From the NCBI GenBank assembly GCA_035048495.1, contig CM068547.1:6103700-6167699 (forward strand): a stretch of 64,000 nucleotides of DNA, in the 5' to 3' direction. Shown one piece after another: positions 36,831-49,555 of this stretch. Source of the stretch: Euptelea pleiosperma. Lineage: Eukaryota; Streptophyta; Magnoliopsida; Ranunculales; Eupteleaceae. A program made the translations under genes and the position numbers. Each line of letters opens with the position of its first letter. The stretch's first letter is position 1. Below the pieces are notes generated by a model, which was not told where the DNA came from, did not search any database, and saw nothing but the letters and a program-made list of their open reading frames with translations.

Positions 36831-38919
36831 ACCAAGTGTTCCCAACATCTTCTATCAATGTAGAGCTATCTAAGAAACACATGACATGCGTGTAGGTGCA
36901 AATATTGATACCAAGTATAAGACAAACCGAACTCCACGTCCGTTATGCCGACAAGTCACTGCAATTTATTCCATATGTTGAAGGTTATATTTTTATAAAA
37001 TACTTTAGTTCATGTAAAGTATACAGTATGTGGATTGTGTGTCTCCAATTCTATCATTATGGCATTCTTGGGCCCACGCAAGGGCAACCCGTGATGCTGG
37101 ATGGCAGCATAAGGTTTCCACCCAATTGGAGGACCTGATTTTTTTTTTGGTATATTTATTTTGCGATAATAGCACAATTACCTGTTTTGGGGGCCGGGTT
37201 CTCCTTCTTGGGCCCACTGACTCATGAATGTTTGGTCCCTTAATATTGTCACATTGATTACAGCCATTGGATTTAAGCATTTTTTTCATGATGGACCTAG
37301 ATCCAATGTTTTTCACCCATGGGCCTGTTAATGGAGCCCATGATGAGAAAAACACAAAAATCCAAAAGGCCGGGGAATTAGCATTTAGGCTGATTTGGGG
37401 GTGTAGGTTCACCATTGGGTGAGCTAAATGTTTCTGGGTTAGTGTGCTCAAAAAGTGTGCCACGTGAAGACATTTGGCTTCACCTATATATGCAAAAAGA
37501 ACACTGTTTGAATTAAGCGGGGATCATGCGCCAATGATCGCGTGCCATCTATACCCTGGGTTTAGACTTTGGGTGTAAAAAAGTAACCATGGGTACACCT
37601 GGGGCTTGATCATTGGCTCATGGTCACCGCTTCAAAAATTTTCTCATAATTTTCCATGTCGGACACCTTGCCTTATTTACATGTTAGACAAAAGCTAACA
37701 CTCCTTTTCAAACAAATCACAATTTATTAAAAAAATTATTTTCAACTATATTGGATACTTAACATGGACTAAAATATTTGAAATATATATTTCTTAGTGT
37801 AAAAGATGAGCTGTACGGACATGGCGACATATTGGGTTTGCGTGGGGTAGCCTACCTGACACTCCATATCTGTGTCAGACACCGGCATACTTGCCCATGT
37901 CCTTGTTAAATAGGACTTCACATTATTTGAATAATGTGACTCCAACGTGTACGAGTATGACCGTGTACAAGTATGACCGCACACGCATCCAGCTTGGCGT
38001 GAATTTTCAGAAAATGGATTGTCCTTATTACATAGATGTAGAGAATAAGTTGACTTGAATCTGTGGGGAAATAAAGACCATGGTTTTAGGTCTCAGTCTT
38101 GATCGTCAACTTGGTCCTAAGAAGAACTTCTTCTTCTTCTTCTTGTTGGCCTTTTAAGGCCTAAAGGCAGCCAATAATAGATATGTGCAGGACCTAAGCT
38201 ATTTTTTGCTAAACTTTATGCTCATCCTGGCCTATTTATCTATTGGGCCTTAAAATAATAAAAGGCCCATCAACAAGTCATATAAGTCCATTGGTCCAGC
38301 CCAGCCTGTTAACATCCCTAGCTAGTTTTTACACGACAGCTGCGATGGTGAGACAAAACGGGTCCACTTGTATGACCACCTCATCCCCTCTCTCCATGTG
38401 GCAAGTGTCAACTTAATTGCCTTCTTCCAACATGGCAGCTCAAATGGTTGGTGTGTATACACCTCTTTCTGGAGGTCATGGGGTCAAACCCACACAGGCA
38501 GTTTCCTCCTTTGAGCAGTGTGTCAGGAGTAGAAATCCCCTTTACTGGCTTGACCGGGTCCAGGTTTCACCTAACTTCGTCTGTGGGGCCTCCCACGATG
38601 GTAACTAAAAAAAAAAAAAAAAAAAACTTAATTGCCTTCTTCCAAGTTGAAGAGAAAATTAAAGTTCTTTCACTTTTTCTTCTAGTTAAAAATAAAAAAA
38701 ATTAAATGGGTGTGACATGGACAAGGAAATTGTCCACGTGGTCAATCCAGATGGTTGTCTACTACATGGATGATCCAGATTTGCTACGTTAGAATCTCAC
38801 TTGGCAAGAAAATCCATCTTAACAGGGTATGAATTCTACACTGACAGCCCAGGCTACCTTTTGACCCTAGCTTAATTCAATTCCTTAATCTTAACATAAA
38901 TTTGTGGTTAATAAATAAA
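36831..38919. other. Intergenic, mostly repeats, no gene recognised
   Basis: A palindromic-core relative with CATGAATGTTTGG / GAGCTAAATGTTTCTGG arms lies at about 37205-37450. About 38440-38600 reads ...GGTCATGGGGTCAAACCCAC..., followed by a poly-A at 38607-38627. It may be a retroposed fragment, but I cannot identify the source. Confidence 0.4.
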
Positions 38920-39450
38920 GGGAGAATATTCGCACACCCCATTTCTTCTCGGGGCAGACTCCTGGTCAGGACACACCCCTGAAAGAGTATCTCTAAAATT
39001 TGGTTGACCGGCGACAGTCACTGATCGCCGACAAAATGAATCACATGGCACAATTTTAGAGGACACTGACCGTATGAATGTTTGGCCAATCCTAGCTGGA
39101 CCTACAACTCAAAAATAAACTTGATTAGTGATTTTTAAGCGGTGGATTGGAGCCATTTTCATGCGTTGATTTTAACCGTGGGAATTTGAGAATTATCGAT
39201 CGTTATTTGGGGTACAAGATCAAAAGGTTTGAAATCACTAATCAGGTCAATTTTGGTTTATAGGTCCATCTAGGGATTAGCCAAACATCTATACGATCAG
39301 CGTCCTCTAAAAATGTGCCATGTGGTTATTTTGGATGCTCAGTGAGGGTCGCGGGTCAGCCAAGTTTTAGAGAGATCTCTCTTTTTGGGGTGTGCCCCGA
39401 CCAGGAGTCCCACACGACAGGAAATGGGGGGTGTGCAAATATGAGCTCCC
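38920..39450. mobile_element. Intact 'CGCACACCCC' element enclosing a palindromic core
   Basis: This 531-bp element has inverted arms of about 90 bp, GGGAGAATATTCGCACACCC and GGGTGTGCAAATATGAGCTCCC-like, and is flanked by TAAATAAA on both sides (38912-38919, 39451-39458). The palindromic core (about 39040-39330) sits exactly in the middle. Confidence 0.82.
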
Positions 39451-39839
39451 TAAATAAATTATAGTTGTCTTGATGAGCTTTCAAGCCCGGCTCAAATGCT
39501 CTCGAGCTAGGGTTGGCTGTATAGGCTGGTCTGGCTGGTCTGGGCTTATTTTAAGGGCCATTAGAAAAAAATGGGTGGTCTTGGGCTCATAATTTGTTAA
39601 ATCAACTTAGGACTGGCCTAGCCCATTATATAATAGACTCGAGACCTAGTTAGAAATTCTGCGTACTATACACGTATTATACCCGAATAATAAGTTGTTT
39701 TGAGAAAACGTTTTAAACAACGTATACATTGAATTGTACTGATTATACTCCGTTTTTTTTTTTTCTAAAATTGATTAAAACACGTATTTCTAATTTTTTC
39801 AATAAAACTTTCCAATAATACTTCAACGTGTGAGAAAAA

Positions 39840-40115
39840 GTTCATTGGCACATTCTTAGAGATCAATGTCCTGACTCTTTTTTTATTTGGCTGATCTCCG
39901 ATCTCAGTTGAAAATCAGTCTGATTGGTGATTTTTAGCCATTGGATCTTTGTACCCACCCCAAAACAATGACCCAATCCCATGGTTGAAAAATCAACCCA
40001 TGAAAAAGACTAAAATGTGACGGATATAAAGCACTAATCATACTAATGTTAGGTCCCTATCTCCAATTAGGGATGGGCATAACATCCATACTATCAATGG
40101 TATGCAAAAGTTTTC
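39840..40115. repeat. Diverged palindromic-core copy
   Basis: CATTCTTAGAGATCAATG...GATTGGTGATTTTTAGCC and AGGGATGGGCATAACATCCA are the two arms. The terminal repeats are gone. Confidence 0.55.
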
Positions 40116-41400
40116 CATGTGAGAATTTTTTTTAATCCAAGTGATTTTTATCCCGAGCCTGACCGCACCTAAACATAGACCATATATATATATATATATA
40201 CACGAATTGTTTATGCCGGACTCTTTACGCTAAATCGTATTATACACGAATTATTCTCGAACGATTTTTTTCCCGTTTCCCATTTATTTGACCATTATTT
40301 GACCGTATTATAAAATTTTCTAAACGGATTATATTCGTACTATTTCCATCCCGAATTTTTTCCGTATGCTGAATTACTAACTAGGGACTCGACTTCGCCT
40401 TTAATCATTGGAGCCTAATCGATTGGGTCAGGCTTGGGCCTACATACACATATTTGGGCCGGGCCATTAATACCCCTATGGAAGAGCCGAAGACAACGTG
40501 GGACGCAAGGCCAGGTCTCTCTTTGGACGGGATTTTTTTTGCCCCACGCAATACTTGACTCAAATGGCGCTGTGCAAATCATAAGTCTATAGTAGTTTTT
40601 GAAATAGTCTCCTATGAAATCATGTAGGCCCCACCCAAGATAAAAATTTCGAAATTTTTTTTAAAAAATACAAAACTAAATAAATTTAAAAAAGATACTT
40701 ATTAAAAAAAAAATCCGGTGCTCCATTTCAAATGGCTCAACACCGCTCGTGCCATTTGAAATGGCGCAACCCCGCCGAGATTATTCAAAATAGCCAAAAT
40801 GCCCTCGTTGACGTGGTTGAGTCATTTCAAATAGAGCAAAATATTAATCGTGGATTTCGAGCATTATTTGGGGTACTCATCCAAAGGTTAGAAATCACTA
40901 AGCAACATTATTTTGGTATGTATGTCTACCTAGAGATGGGCCAAACATCCATATGGGTAGTAGTCTCTAAGAGTGTGCCACGTGGTTTATATTGAGCCCT
41001 GTCATTGGCCTTGATAACAGGGCCCTATCATTACTCATTCTATTATCCAAAGTCTTTCAAATTGCCATGTGTCACGCTCTTTATTGGCCCTGACCATTTG
41101 AGGACTTATACACCAAAAATCAGCGTGACTAGTGGGTTTTGGCCGTTGGATTTGATTAATATATCATAATGGAAGAAAAGGGCTTCACACCTCTATAGGT
41201 GGCAATTTATGAGTCGGTCGGTGCTACACCCTAACATGTTTTTAACACTTCTGATGGGTCAAGAGCAGGTGTTGTGTGTTTGTCGCACTGCGGCGTATGA
41301 TAGTCGAAAGCTAGGTATTCTGATTATCCGCCCAATGACGACTGGATGATAAAACTTTGATGACCGGGCCTTTACTCACGACGACTTATTCCAGAGAAAA
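40116..41400. other. Intergenic with core fragments
   Basis: Half cores occur at about 40855-40990 (GGGCCAAACATCCATATGGG) and about 41070-41190. ATAAAACTTTGATGACCGGG at about 41348 looks like a lone terminal repeat. No gene is seen. Confidence 0.4.
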
Positions 41401-41439
41401 ACTTTACTCCTTGGCCCGTTTCTGACACCTATACATGTT

Positions 41440-41585
41440 AGTGGGCTTAAAGAGTGCCACGTTTCTGGTAACGGTTGGCAGACTCCTCAGTTTGCCAACT
41501 GTCAACTGATCTGTACTCGAAAACAATTTAATAAGGCTAGTGGGCTTAAAGAGTGTGCCACGTTTCTGGTGACAGTTGGCCGACT
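41440..41585. repeat. Short direct repeat
   Basis: TAGTGGGCTTAAAGAGTG then CCACGTTTCTGGTRACRGTTGGC occurs at about 41440-41487 and about 41539-41582. Confidence 0.8.
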
Positions 41586-42118
41586 TAGCCATGCTTGGTT
41601 CAATGCAAATCGGTTGCAATGCACCCACTTGCCACGGTTTTGGAATTACTAGTGATTGGTTAGGGGCGTGCAAATGAGCTGGCGTGTAAGTGGTTGCCAA
41701 ATCCTTGCCAACTCTCTAAGAAAAAGGTTGCAATCATGTGCAGCCCAAAAACCGTAGTAAATAACTGCAATGCACGCACCGGAGTGCAAAATGCATCCCA
41801 GTGCAGCGAACGTAGCAGGGCTTGTGCAAACATTTGCAGAATAATCTTTCTAAAAATAAGTGTGGGCATCCGCCACCTTGTCGCTACTCCTGGATGCGCA
41901 ACCTTGTCCTATTTGATGACAAACGCCTTGGGTCGCCCGATGGGGTTGTGAGTTGTGACCCATCAATTAATATTGTGACACGCGGACAGTTCCCCACACG
42001 CTATCCCAGTGACTGGATTCCTTGAATCTCCTTGGCCCATAAAGGACAAGTCGCCTCAATGGTGGGGTTCAAGATAGTTCTTCCTGGTTAAGAGGTCATT
42101 AGTTGTTCATTTTAATAT

Positions 42119-42469
42119 CAAGGTTCAAAAGGGGCCGTTAAAACGGTATAACGGACTGGGGACATTACTGTTTTTCCGTTATAACGAGTTGTAACGATCA
42201 GCGGCAAAAGCGAAAATAACAGGAAATAATGGAAAATGGCACTGGAATTCAAATTTTTAATTTTGAAATTTTCAAAAATAGAAAATAATGGAAATAACGG
42301 TAGTGTTTTTTTCACAAAAAATTTCAGAAAATAATGGTATAACAGAAAATAATGGAAAATAACGCCTGTTATTTTCTGGGAGTTCTAATGGTACATTATG
42401 TAATGGGGGAGGTCCGAATCTGTTATAACGGCCGTTATTTTTGTTATAACAGCCATTTTTTAAACCATG
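42119..42469 (+). mobile_element. hAT-type AACGG MITE, copy 11 (subfamily B)
   Basis: It runs from CAAGGTTCAAAAGGGGCCG to TTTTTTAAACCATG. ATTTTAATA follows the right end and is also found just left of the element, offset by one or two bases, so the TSD is probable but not clean. A further decayed fragment (TTATAACTAACGGCTC) follows at about 42530-42675. Confidence 0.78.
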
Positions 42470-42675
42470 ATTTTAATAACTACCAAATTTTTTATTACAA
42501 TTTTAAAGTCCCATTAAGGATAAATTATGGATTTAATCACAGTTATAATGCCCGTTACAACAGTAATGCTCCAATAGCACTATACATTATTTAACGCTAT
42601 ATTTATTACCGCCTGTGATGAAAACAACGACCATTATAACCGTTATGTCGTTATAACTAACGGCTCTTTTAATGT

Positions 42676-43690
42676 AAGATGTAAAACGGAAATAAAACGT
42701 TCAGCATCGGAAAATCGAGGTGATTGAACGATTTCTAATCGAGTCTCAACGGCACAAGCAGCGCTCAAACCAGTTAAGTGTGTTTCAACAAACAACAACG
42801 TGTGGGACCCGTAATTAACAAATGTTTGATCAAATTGCAAACTTCTTTAATTGCGAGCTGGGTTATCCCCACTTATAATTTATGCACGTTTGCATCGGTT
42901 GAATATGATTTTAGTTGATAAGGTTTGAATTTTCTTAATATTTTTCGTGTAAGAAATGATCAATATGATTGGATGATTATTGTTAAACCTAGCGAGCTTT
43001 AGACTAATCAAAAAATTTATATTTTTAATCGAACAACATGATATATTAGAATCTAAATTGAATTTTAAATATTATCTTTAATAATTTGAATAATTTTATT
43101 TCCAATTCCGACTAATAAGGTACGTTGCTTCCTGCGCTTAACGTAATGGTGATTTGCAAGTCGAATTGTTGTACGTTTTTATTAAATAATGTACACTCTG
43201 TTCGAGTCATGTGATTCGCAACACTACCCGTAAATTTTTTATTTTATTTTCTATTATTTTAGCATAATTTTCTATTATTTTTTTGTTTGATATATTGGGA
43301 TTTAGAGCTAACCTAGATCTGGATTAATTTTAGGAGATTAAAAAAAGAAGGGATTCCTAAAACCCTTGGATTCTAGTGAAATTAATATTGTAGTATTACC
43401 CCTGGTACATAGAATGAATTAGTAAGACCCCCATGTATTTCAAGAAATTAGTAAGACCCCCTTTGACTGTTGGTCAACATTGGTGACTCACGTGTAAATA
43501 TGTGTTATTTTCAATCCTCATTGTGGGGTTCTTACTAATTCATCGTATTTCTTAGGGGTGTAAGTTACTAAATTACCCCAAAATTAATTATTTATGTTTG
43601 ATGGCCAAATCTATTACTAGTACAAACAGGACCAAGTATATTTCAACTATTTGAATAAAATTGTGCTTGTTTGGACTTTGGACTTCGGAC
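42676..43690. other. Intergenic, no gene recognised
   Basis: AT-rich. About 43370-43580 is a loose inverted repeat on GTAGTATTACCCC / GGGGTAATTTAGTAAC with AATTAGTAAGACCCCC inside. Confidence 0.4.
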
Positions 43691-43699
43691 TAACCCCAC

Positions 43700-44090
43700 C
43701 GCGTAAAACTTTGATGACATGGGACTTTCATCGAAGCCCGTGACAGCCAATGAGCTCTCGGCACTACCCTAAGTGCTTTTTGCTATATAACCTGAGTGCT
43801 TTTTGCCACGTATCTATGTGAGTGCTTTTTAAGATTTCTTTTTAAGCACATATATGGTTACGTGGCAAAAATCACTCGTGTACATTCTGAGAACTCATTG
43901 GCCGTCACTGGCTTCGTTGACAATCTGCTGTCATCACGTGTCGACTATGCCACGTAATATAGAAGTCCTTCAAAATGTGCTCGAATCCAATGGCTAGAAA
44001 TCACTAATCAAGCTGAATTTTGTTGTGTAGGTCCAGCCCAAATATTCATGAGACCAGTAGACCCGAATGAGTGTACAACGTGGCAATTTG
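43700..44090. repeat. Palindromic-core relative with GTAAAACTTTGATGAC end
   Basis: It starts with GTAAAACTTTGATGACATGG. It has an inner inverted pair on GCACATATATGG / TACGTGGCAAAAA and ends in a worn arm, AATCACTAATCAAGCTG. Confidence 0.5.
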
Positions 44091-44157
44091 AGAGATGTTT
44101 GAGACAGAAATCTGTATCATAGAACACCTCCCCCATCCCACCAACTCAAAAAAATAA

Positions 44158-45005
44158 GGGAATTTTTTATATACCCCCCATGTTATCTTTAAAATTTGAC
44201 ATACCTCCCACAATTTGAAAAAGCTGACATACCCCCCTAAGACTCGGTCCACTGTCATTTGACCAGTGTTGACCCGAGTTGACTACCTAATTTTGTATTA
44301 AAAGACGAAAGTGCCCTTGTCTTCAACATTAGATCAAGGGTTTGGGTTTAGGCCAAAACCCATACCCCAAATCAAGCATGAAAAGAGGAGATTAAAAATA
44401 AAAATTAAAACCCATGTTGGTAAACTTGAGATTTTTTTTATGAATTAAACAAATATTGAGAAGAAAAAAACCAAAAAAAATAAATAAAACTCATGAATGA
44501 ATGAGATTTTTTTATGGATTTTATTGTAGAATAAAATTTTAAAATTTGGAGAACCCATCTTTCCAAAATCCACATCTCAAAAGCTTAAAATATAAATTGT
44601 TTTGTCTCATTTTTCATTTTTGTTAATGAAAAATTCAAAACTAAAATTGTATGCTTTGTGATTTTTTTTTTTAACCTTGGGTTTTAAATTATTGCCGAAG
44701 TGGTGGCCAGCCGGCCATGAGACTCCGGTGGGTTGGTCGCCGGTGATGGGCGGCCAACCCATTGAAATCTCTAGGCCGGCCGTCCACCACAGCCGTTTGA
44801 TTTGGGGTTTGGGTTTCCCAAACCCTTGTTCTAAGGTTGAAGACAAGGGCATTTTTGCCATTTAATATAAAATTTGGTAGTCAACTCGGGTCAACACTGG
44901 TCAAATGACAGTAGACCGAGTCATAGGGGGTATGTCAGCTTTTTCAAATTGTGGGGGGGTATGTCAAATTTTAAAGATAACATGAGGGGTATGTCAAAAA
45001 TTCTC
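44158..45005. mobile_element. Long-TIR Mutator-like MITE ('GACATAC' family), copy 2
   Basis: This copy is about 848 bp. Its arms GGGAATTTTTTATATACCCC / GTATGTCAAAAATTCTC and the inner GTTGACCCGAGTTGACTACC match copy 1. The central palindrome (CCGGCCATGAGACTCCGG... to GGCCGGCCGTCCACCAC) is well kept. The flanks are A-rich and fit a 9-bp TSD only roughly. Confidence 0.8.
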
Positions 45006-45424
45006 AAAAATAAAATAAAATCGTTCATCTAGGTCAATGGTTGGGAAATGATCTGCTGTATAATCATATGTAAACTTAAATGTTGTATGTACTTCTTTTG
45101 ACAATAAGACCTATTGTCTTTATCACAGATGAGGAGATTAGAATGCCCTTTAATCATTTAAGGGAGGTGGAGCCCACCTTATAGCTAGAATGGGTCCACG
45201 ACAACATGGTACACCGCACTACGGTGTGTTTCATCTTAAATTATTATATATTGTTTCTTATTTTCATCTACTAAATGATTGAGACTTTGAGTTTGAAACG
45301 CACGATCACCATAAACTAATACACTCAAATCTTGTGATTTGAATTCCTCCACCTCTGACTAAGTTGTAGAAGCGTTGTAGGTAGGTGGACGAGTAGACCT
45401 TTGCTGACGGACGTCCGTCGTCAA

Positions 45425-45655
45425 CGTTGATGAGGGCCTAAGTTTGAGCCACGGGGCACAATCTTAGAGACTGTCGTCAATGGGTTGATTTTTAACCGTT
45501 TTGGGTTACAAATATCCAAAGGTTTGAATCACTAATCACGCTGATCTTTGGTAAGTAGGCGGATGGGCCAAACATCTATACTGTCATTGGTATCTAAGAT
45601 TATGCCACGTGGCTCAGAATATGATCGGTCATCAAAGTTCTACTTACCTTCATTC
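45425..45655. repeat. Palindromic-core copy
   Basis: CAACGTTGATGAGGGCC...GAGCCACGGGGCACAATC at the left and CCACGTGGCTCAGAATATG...GGTCATCAAAGTTCTACTT at the right are inverted arms. Confidence 0.65.
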
Positions 45656-46014
45656 CTTCAATTTTTGGACCTGGCTTCCATTCAGCAGGGTTGTGCTCTT
45701 TAATTAATTAAATGACACTTCTGCCCTTTGAATAAAGTCGTTCCAGAAATGTGAAATCTAGAAAAACGCGTTTTTTTCTCCGTACAGTCTCACACGGTTA
45801 AGCGTTTGGTCACATTCAAAGATAAAAGCACGAACGAACTTCGTTTTAGTTTCCACGATTTTTCCCGATTATATATTTTCACAGAAAACAGCCCAATCAT
45901 TGAAACGAAGGAAGCTAGATTTTTTAGTTTGTCGACCCTGACAAAGAGAAGATCTATTGTCGTGGAGAGAAGATTCGCTGGCCCAGGAGGACTTCAAATT
46001 TTGAAGTCTCTCCC

Positions 46015-46358
46015 GAGTAAAACTTTTACGACAGGGCACAATATGAGTCACGTGGCACATTCTTAGAGGACTCTGACCGTATGTATGTTTGGCCAATCCC
46101 TAGGTGGACCCTACAAACCAAAAATCAGCTCGATTAGTGATTTCTAGGCACTGGATTGGAATTATTTTCAGGGGTTGATTTTAACCGTGGTAATTTGAGC
46201 ATTATTTGAGGTACACAGATCCAAAGGTTTGAAATCACTAATCAAGCTGATTTTGGTTTGTAGGTCCACCTAGGGATTGGCCAAACATCCATACGGTCAG
46301 AGAACTTTAAGAGTGTACCACATGGTTCATATTGTGTCCTGTTATCAAAGATTTACTC
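46015..46358. mobile_element. Palindromic-core element with perfect 9-bp TSD
   Basis: This 344-bp element has ends GAGTAAAACTTTTACGACAG / TGTTATCAAAGATTTACTC. It is flanked by an exact 9-bp TSD, GTCTCTCCC (46006-46014, 46359-46367). It is nearly a perfect palindrome throughout, turning around AATTTGAGCATTATTTGAGG. A 9-bp TSD points to Mutator-type transposition. Confidence 0.9.
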
Positions 46359-46372
46359 GTCTCTCCCCACCC

Positions 46373-46462
46373 AAAATGTCTGACACATACCCCAATATCG
46401 TAACCCAACCTGCGTTGGGCCCTTGGTTAACAAGGGGTACTTGTCAGACATTTTGGGAGGGG
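46373..46462. repeat. Short foldback with AAAATGTCTGAC arms, second copy
   Basis: AAAATGTCTGACACATACCC and its complement GGGTACTTGTCAGACATTTT form a hairpin like the one at 35428-35530. It directly follows the TSD of the preceding element. Confidence 0.78.
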
Positions 46463-46500
46463 CGAATCTTAGGTGGATTCATAATGCCATTGCAGAAGAT

Positions 46501-47190
46501 AAACGTCCAGTTAGGGCTAACAAAAAAATTTACTCTTAGAAATTACTAGACCCATTGGTTCAGGTTGGGTCCAGTACATCTTAGACGGATCACATAAAGC
46601 TTTTGTGATAAATAAAATACTTTGCGTAAATCCGTCGCTAAAGCTAACAACTCTGTTGCATATGTCCATCACAAATTGCATGGTTTCCAGTTGCAAGGGA
46701 CTAGTTGCTACTCGGGAGTATTTTGTGATGGATTAAATTCGTTGCGGGAAGTCATTTTTGGGGTCATAATACCTAATCCTAGTCGCTAGTTGGGTCTGAA
46801 AGATCGACCTTGAGCAGAGTCTATCGTGAATCATAATAAACGTCCAGTTAGGGCTAACAAAAAAATTTACTCTTAGAAATTACTAGACCCATTGGTTCAG
46901 GTTGGGTCCAGTACATCTTAGACGGATCACATAAAGCTTTTGTGATAAATAAAATACTTTGCGTAAATCCGTCGCTAAAGCTAACAACTCTGTTGCATAT
47001 GTCCATCACAAATTGCATGGTTTCCAGTTGCAAGGGACTAGTTGCAAGGGCAAGGAGTATTTTGTGATGGATTAAATTCGTTGCGGGAAGTCATTTTTGG
47101 GGTCATAATACCTAATCCTAGTCGCTAGTTGGGTCTGAAAGATCGACCTTGAGCCAGCAAAAATGACTGAGTCAATCGTGAATCATAATC
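46501..47190. repeat. Tandem duplication with 337-bp period
   Basis: A block starting AAACGTCCAGTTAGGGCTAA occurs at 46501 and again at 46838. The copies are nearly identical apart from small indels (CTACTCGGGAG versus CAAGGGCAAGGAG, and a 16-bp insertion near 47155). Confidence 0.92.
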
Positions 47191-49046
47191 GAGTTAGAGT
47201 ACAAGAAATGAAGAGACAACTTTCCTACTGGGGTACCAGAACCTGACTTTCTATTAAGGCTCAGGCTCTGAGCCCCACCCCCCCATATGGCCATGGATTT
47301 TGAGAATCCAAGTTTGATAGCGCTGTGCTGGCATTAAAGTGAATGCCAACTCAGAGCTATCAACCGCCGTTGGATTCTCGGAATCCACGGTCCCGAGTCT
47401 GACTCCCAAGAGGGATCAGAAAAAAGGGGGCTCTTGCCCGCCCCTTTTATTAATTGGGTTCAACTAAATGACCCATTGACAATAATGGGTAATCGGGTAT
47501 CCATTAACACTCCTATCTTTTGTATACTACCTATAGTCTCATATTTATCCTTGTGTACTATGACTCTCTTCCTATGTTCTTGCTTGTATATAAAAATAAA
47601 AATATGGAAACTAATGCTACAAATTCCCTCAATTATACGTGGAGTTAAAGGGGTGTTTGGATGCAAGGAAATGAGATCATGTGGAAAGGAGTTTTTGTCT
47701 GTCTCACAAGGGGAATAATGAATAAGGAAAGAATACTTTGCCATATATGTTTGGCTGCTAAGCAGTCTTACATTTGGAAATTCACTGTATACACCATAAT
47801 TGTCCAAAACCGCATACCCCAGTAAAACCATCGCACATCGCCGTTTTTCAAACAACTTAATCGAGGGAATATTGCGATATAGGACATACCAAACACTAAA
47901 CATAGCTATCCAACATGAAGAAATATAAGATTACACTCATTGATTGGACAAACGCAAATAATTATTTGGACTAAAAAAAAAATGTGAATATTACTAAATA
48001 AGAGACGTTGACTAAGAATGTTTATTGGATAGAAGCGCGTAATAATCGTATAAAAAAGGTTTTCCAAATGGTAATTTTACAAAATGTGAATTAATTATTA
48101 AATGGCATGGATAATAATTATCTAAATGTGAAGAGTCTTGATTTATTATAAAATAAGTGGGTTTCATGGAGCAACAATCAAATGAAGAAATATCTTTCCA
48201 CTTTATCTTTTACTTCAAAAATTAGTCTACTTTTCAAACTAATGATTATTATTGAAAATTGCTACACATAAGTATCCCTTACTCAAGTGTTGCTGAGGGT
48301 TCCCTCTTGTACATGTTCCATGTTCAAGAAAATAAAGCAACCATGGTTTAGTTTAAGTTGGGTTAGGGTAGTTTTAATGTGTCGCGTAAACGGAAACCCT
48401 AAAGCAACAATTTGCTCAGGGCTACCGGAGCGAAGGGGAAAGCAAACTCTAAAAAGGATTGAAGTCTCGGGATCGGCCGTCAGATTGGCCACCTCTGATC
48501 CCGATCTAGATCGGTTGGATCGGACTGATCTAGCGTGATCCCGAGACACCATTTAAAAAAATTAAAAACAAAAAAAAATGTTGAAAATCATAAAAATTCC
48601 ACTTGACCATTTCAGTCTCTTTGGATTAAAGCAGTTTATTTATCAAAAAAAAACTTGATGAGTTGACTTGGCCAGATAGGGGTGATCTAACTGATCTGGA
48701 TCACTGGATTACCCGATCCAGCATGATTTAGTAGGTAAGGTGGTTTTTTGTCTCGGGGGGCTCCGAGACTGATAAGATCTAGACCGGGATCAGCCAATAG
48801 TTTGAACCTTGAACTCTAATTATTTTTAGGGTTTTCGGGTTAGGATAAGCGAACTTGCCTATTTGCGTTTGTCTTTTCACTTGTGCCCTCGACCGTGGAT
48901 TCGATAATCAAACGGTGGGAATCCAACCCCTGGGAACTCTGGTGTGGATTCCGAGAATTCAACAACCACTGTTGAGTTCCTAGAGCCTGGTCCTTATTTT
49001 ATTTGTTTGCTAAGATAGTACTAAAAAAAGGATTATTGATTAGAAA
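47191..49046. other. Intergenic, no gene recognised
   Basis: A small inverted repeat on GGCATTAAAGTGAATGCC and GAATCCA pairs lies at about 47300-47390. About 48420-48800 is rich in GATCGG and GATCTGG motifs between TCTCGGGATCGG and CTCCGAGACTG, like the segment at 16280-16460. The open frame at 47460-47903 has no domain. Confidence 0.4.
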
Positions 49047-49048
49047 AG

Positions 49049-49240
49049 AAAATAGGAAATTTTTGACATACACCCCATCTTATTATTATTATTTTTTTAT
49101 GAATTAAGTAAAGATTGAAAATAAAAAATCATAAAAAATAAAAAATAGATAAAACTCACGAGAATGCGATTTCTTTTTAAAATTGAGAGAACCCATCTTT
49201 CCAAAATCCATATCTCTAAAGCTTCAAATCTAATTTGCTT
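49049..49240. mobile_element. Partial copy of the 'GACATAC' MITE
   Basis: It has the left end GGAAATTTTTGACATACACC and the inner phrase AGAACCCATCTTTCCAAAAT seen in 44158-45005. The right part is lost. Confidence 0.6.
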
Positions 49241-49555
49241 CTCTCCCTTTCTTTTGTTTATCTTTCAAGCAGGCTTTGACATAGTTGATGTTATTTCATT
49301 CCCTGCTTTATGTCCGTGGTACCATTTTATTGGGAAGAACAAAGGAAAGCACCTAGTGTGCAAAATTTTATCGGAAAACATAATTCTGCGTTCCCCCCAT
49401 CGTTACACTTAGCATTTCCTTGATGTTTCCCTAGGGTTTTCCGACACATTTCCACAAATTGGATCACACCCTACTTGGGGGAACGCATTTCGTAGTATAG
49501 AGAACTCAATTATTGTGGGAAAGCGGCCTCTATGTTCTCTTTCACGGAGAATAGT

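Noticed and set aside
41404..42025. Cluster of overlapping short frames on both strands
   Set aside because: The region contains a direct repeat, and none of the peptides resembles a known protein.
47460..47903. 147-residue minus-strand frame
   Set aside because: It has no domain, no exon context and no repeated family. Chance in AT-rich DNA is likely.
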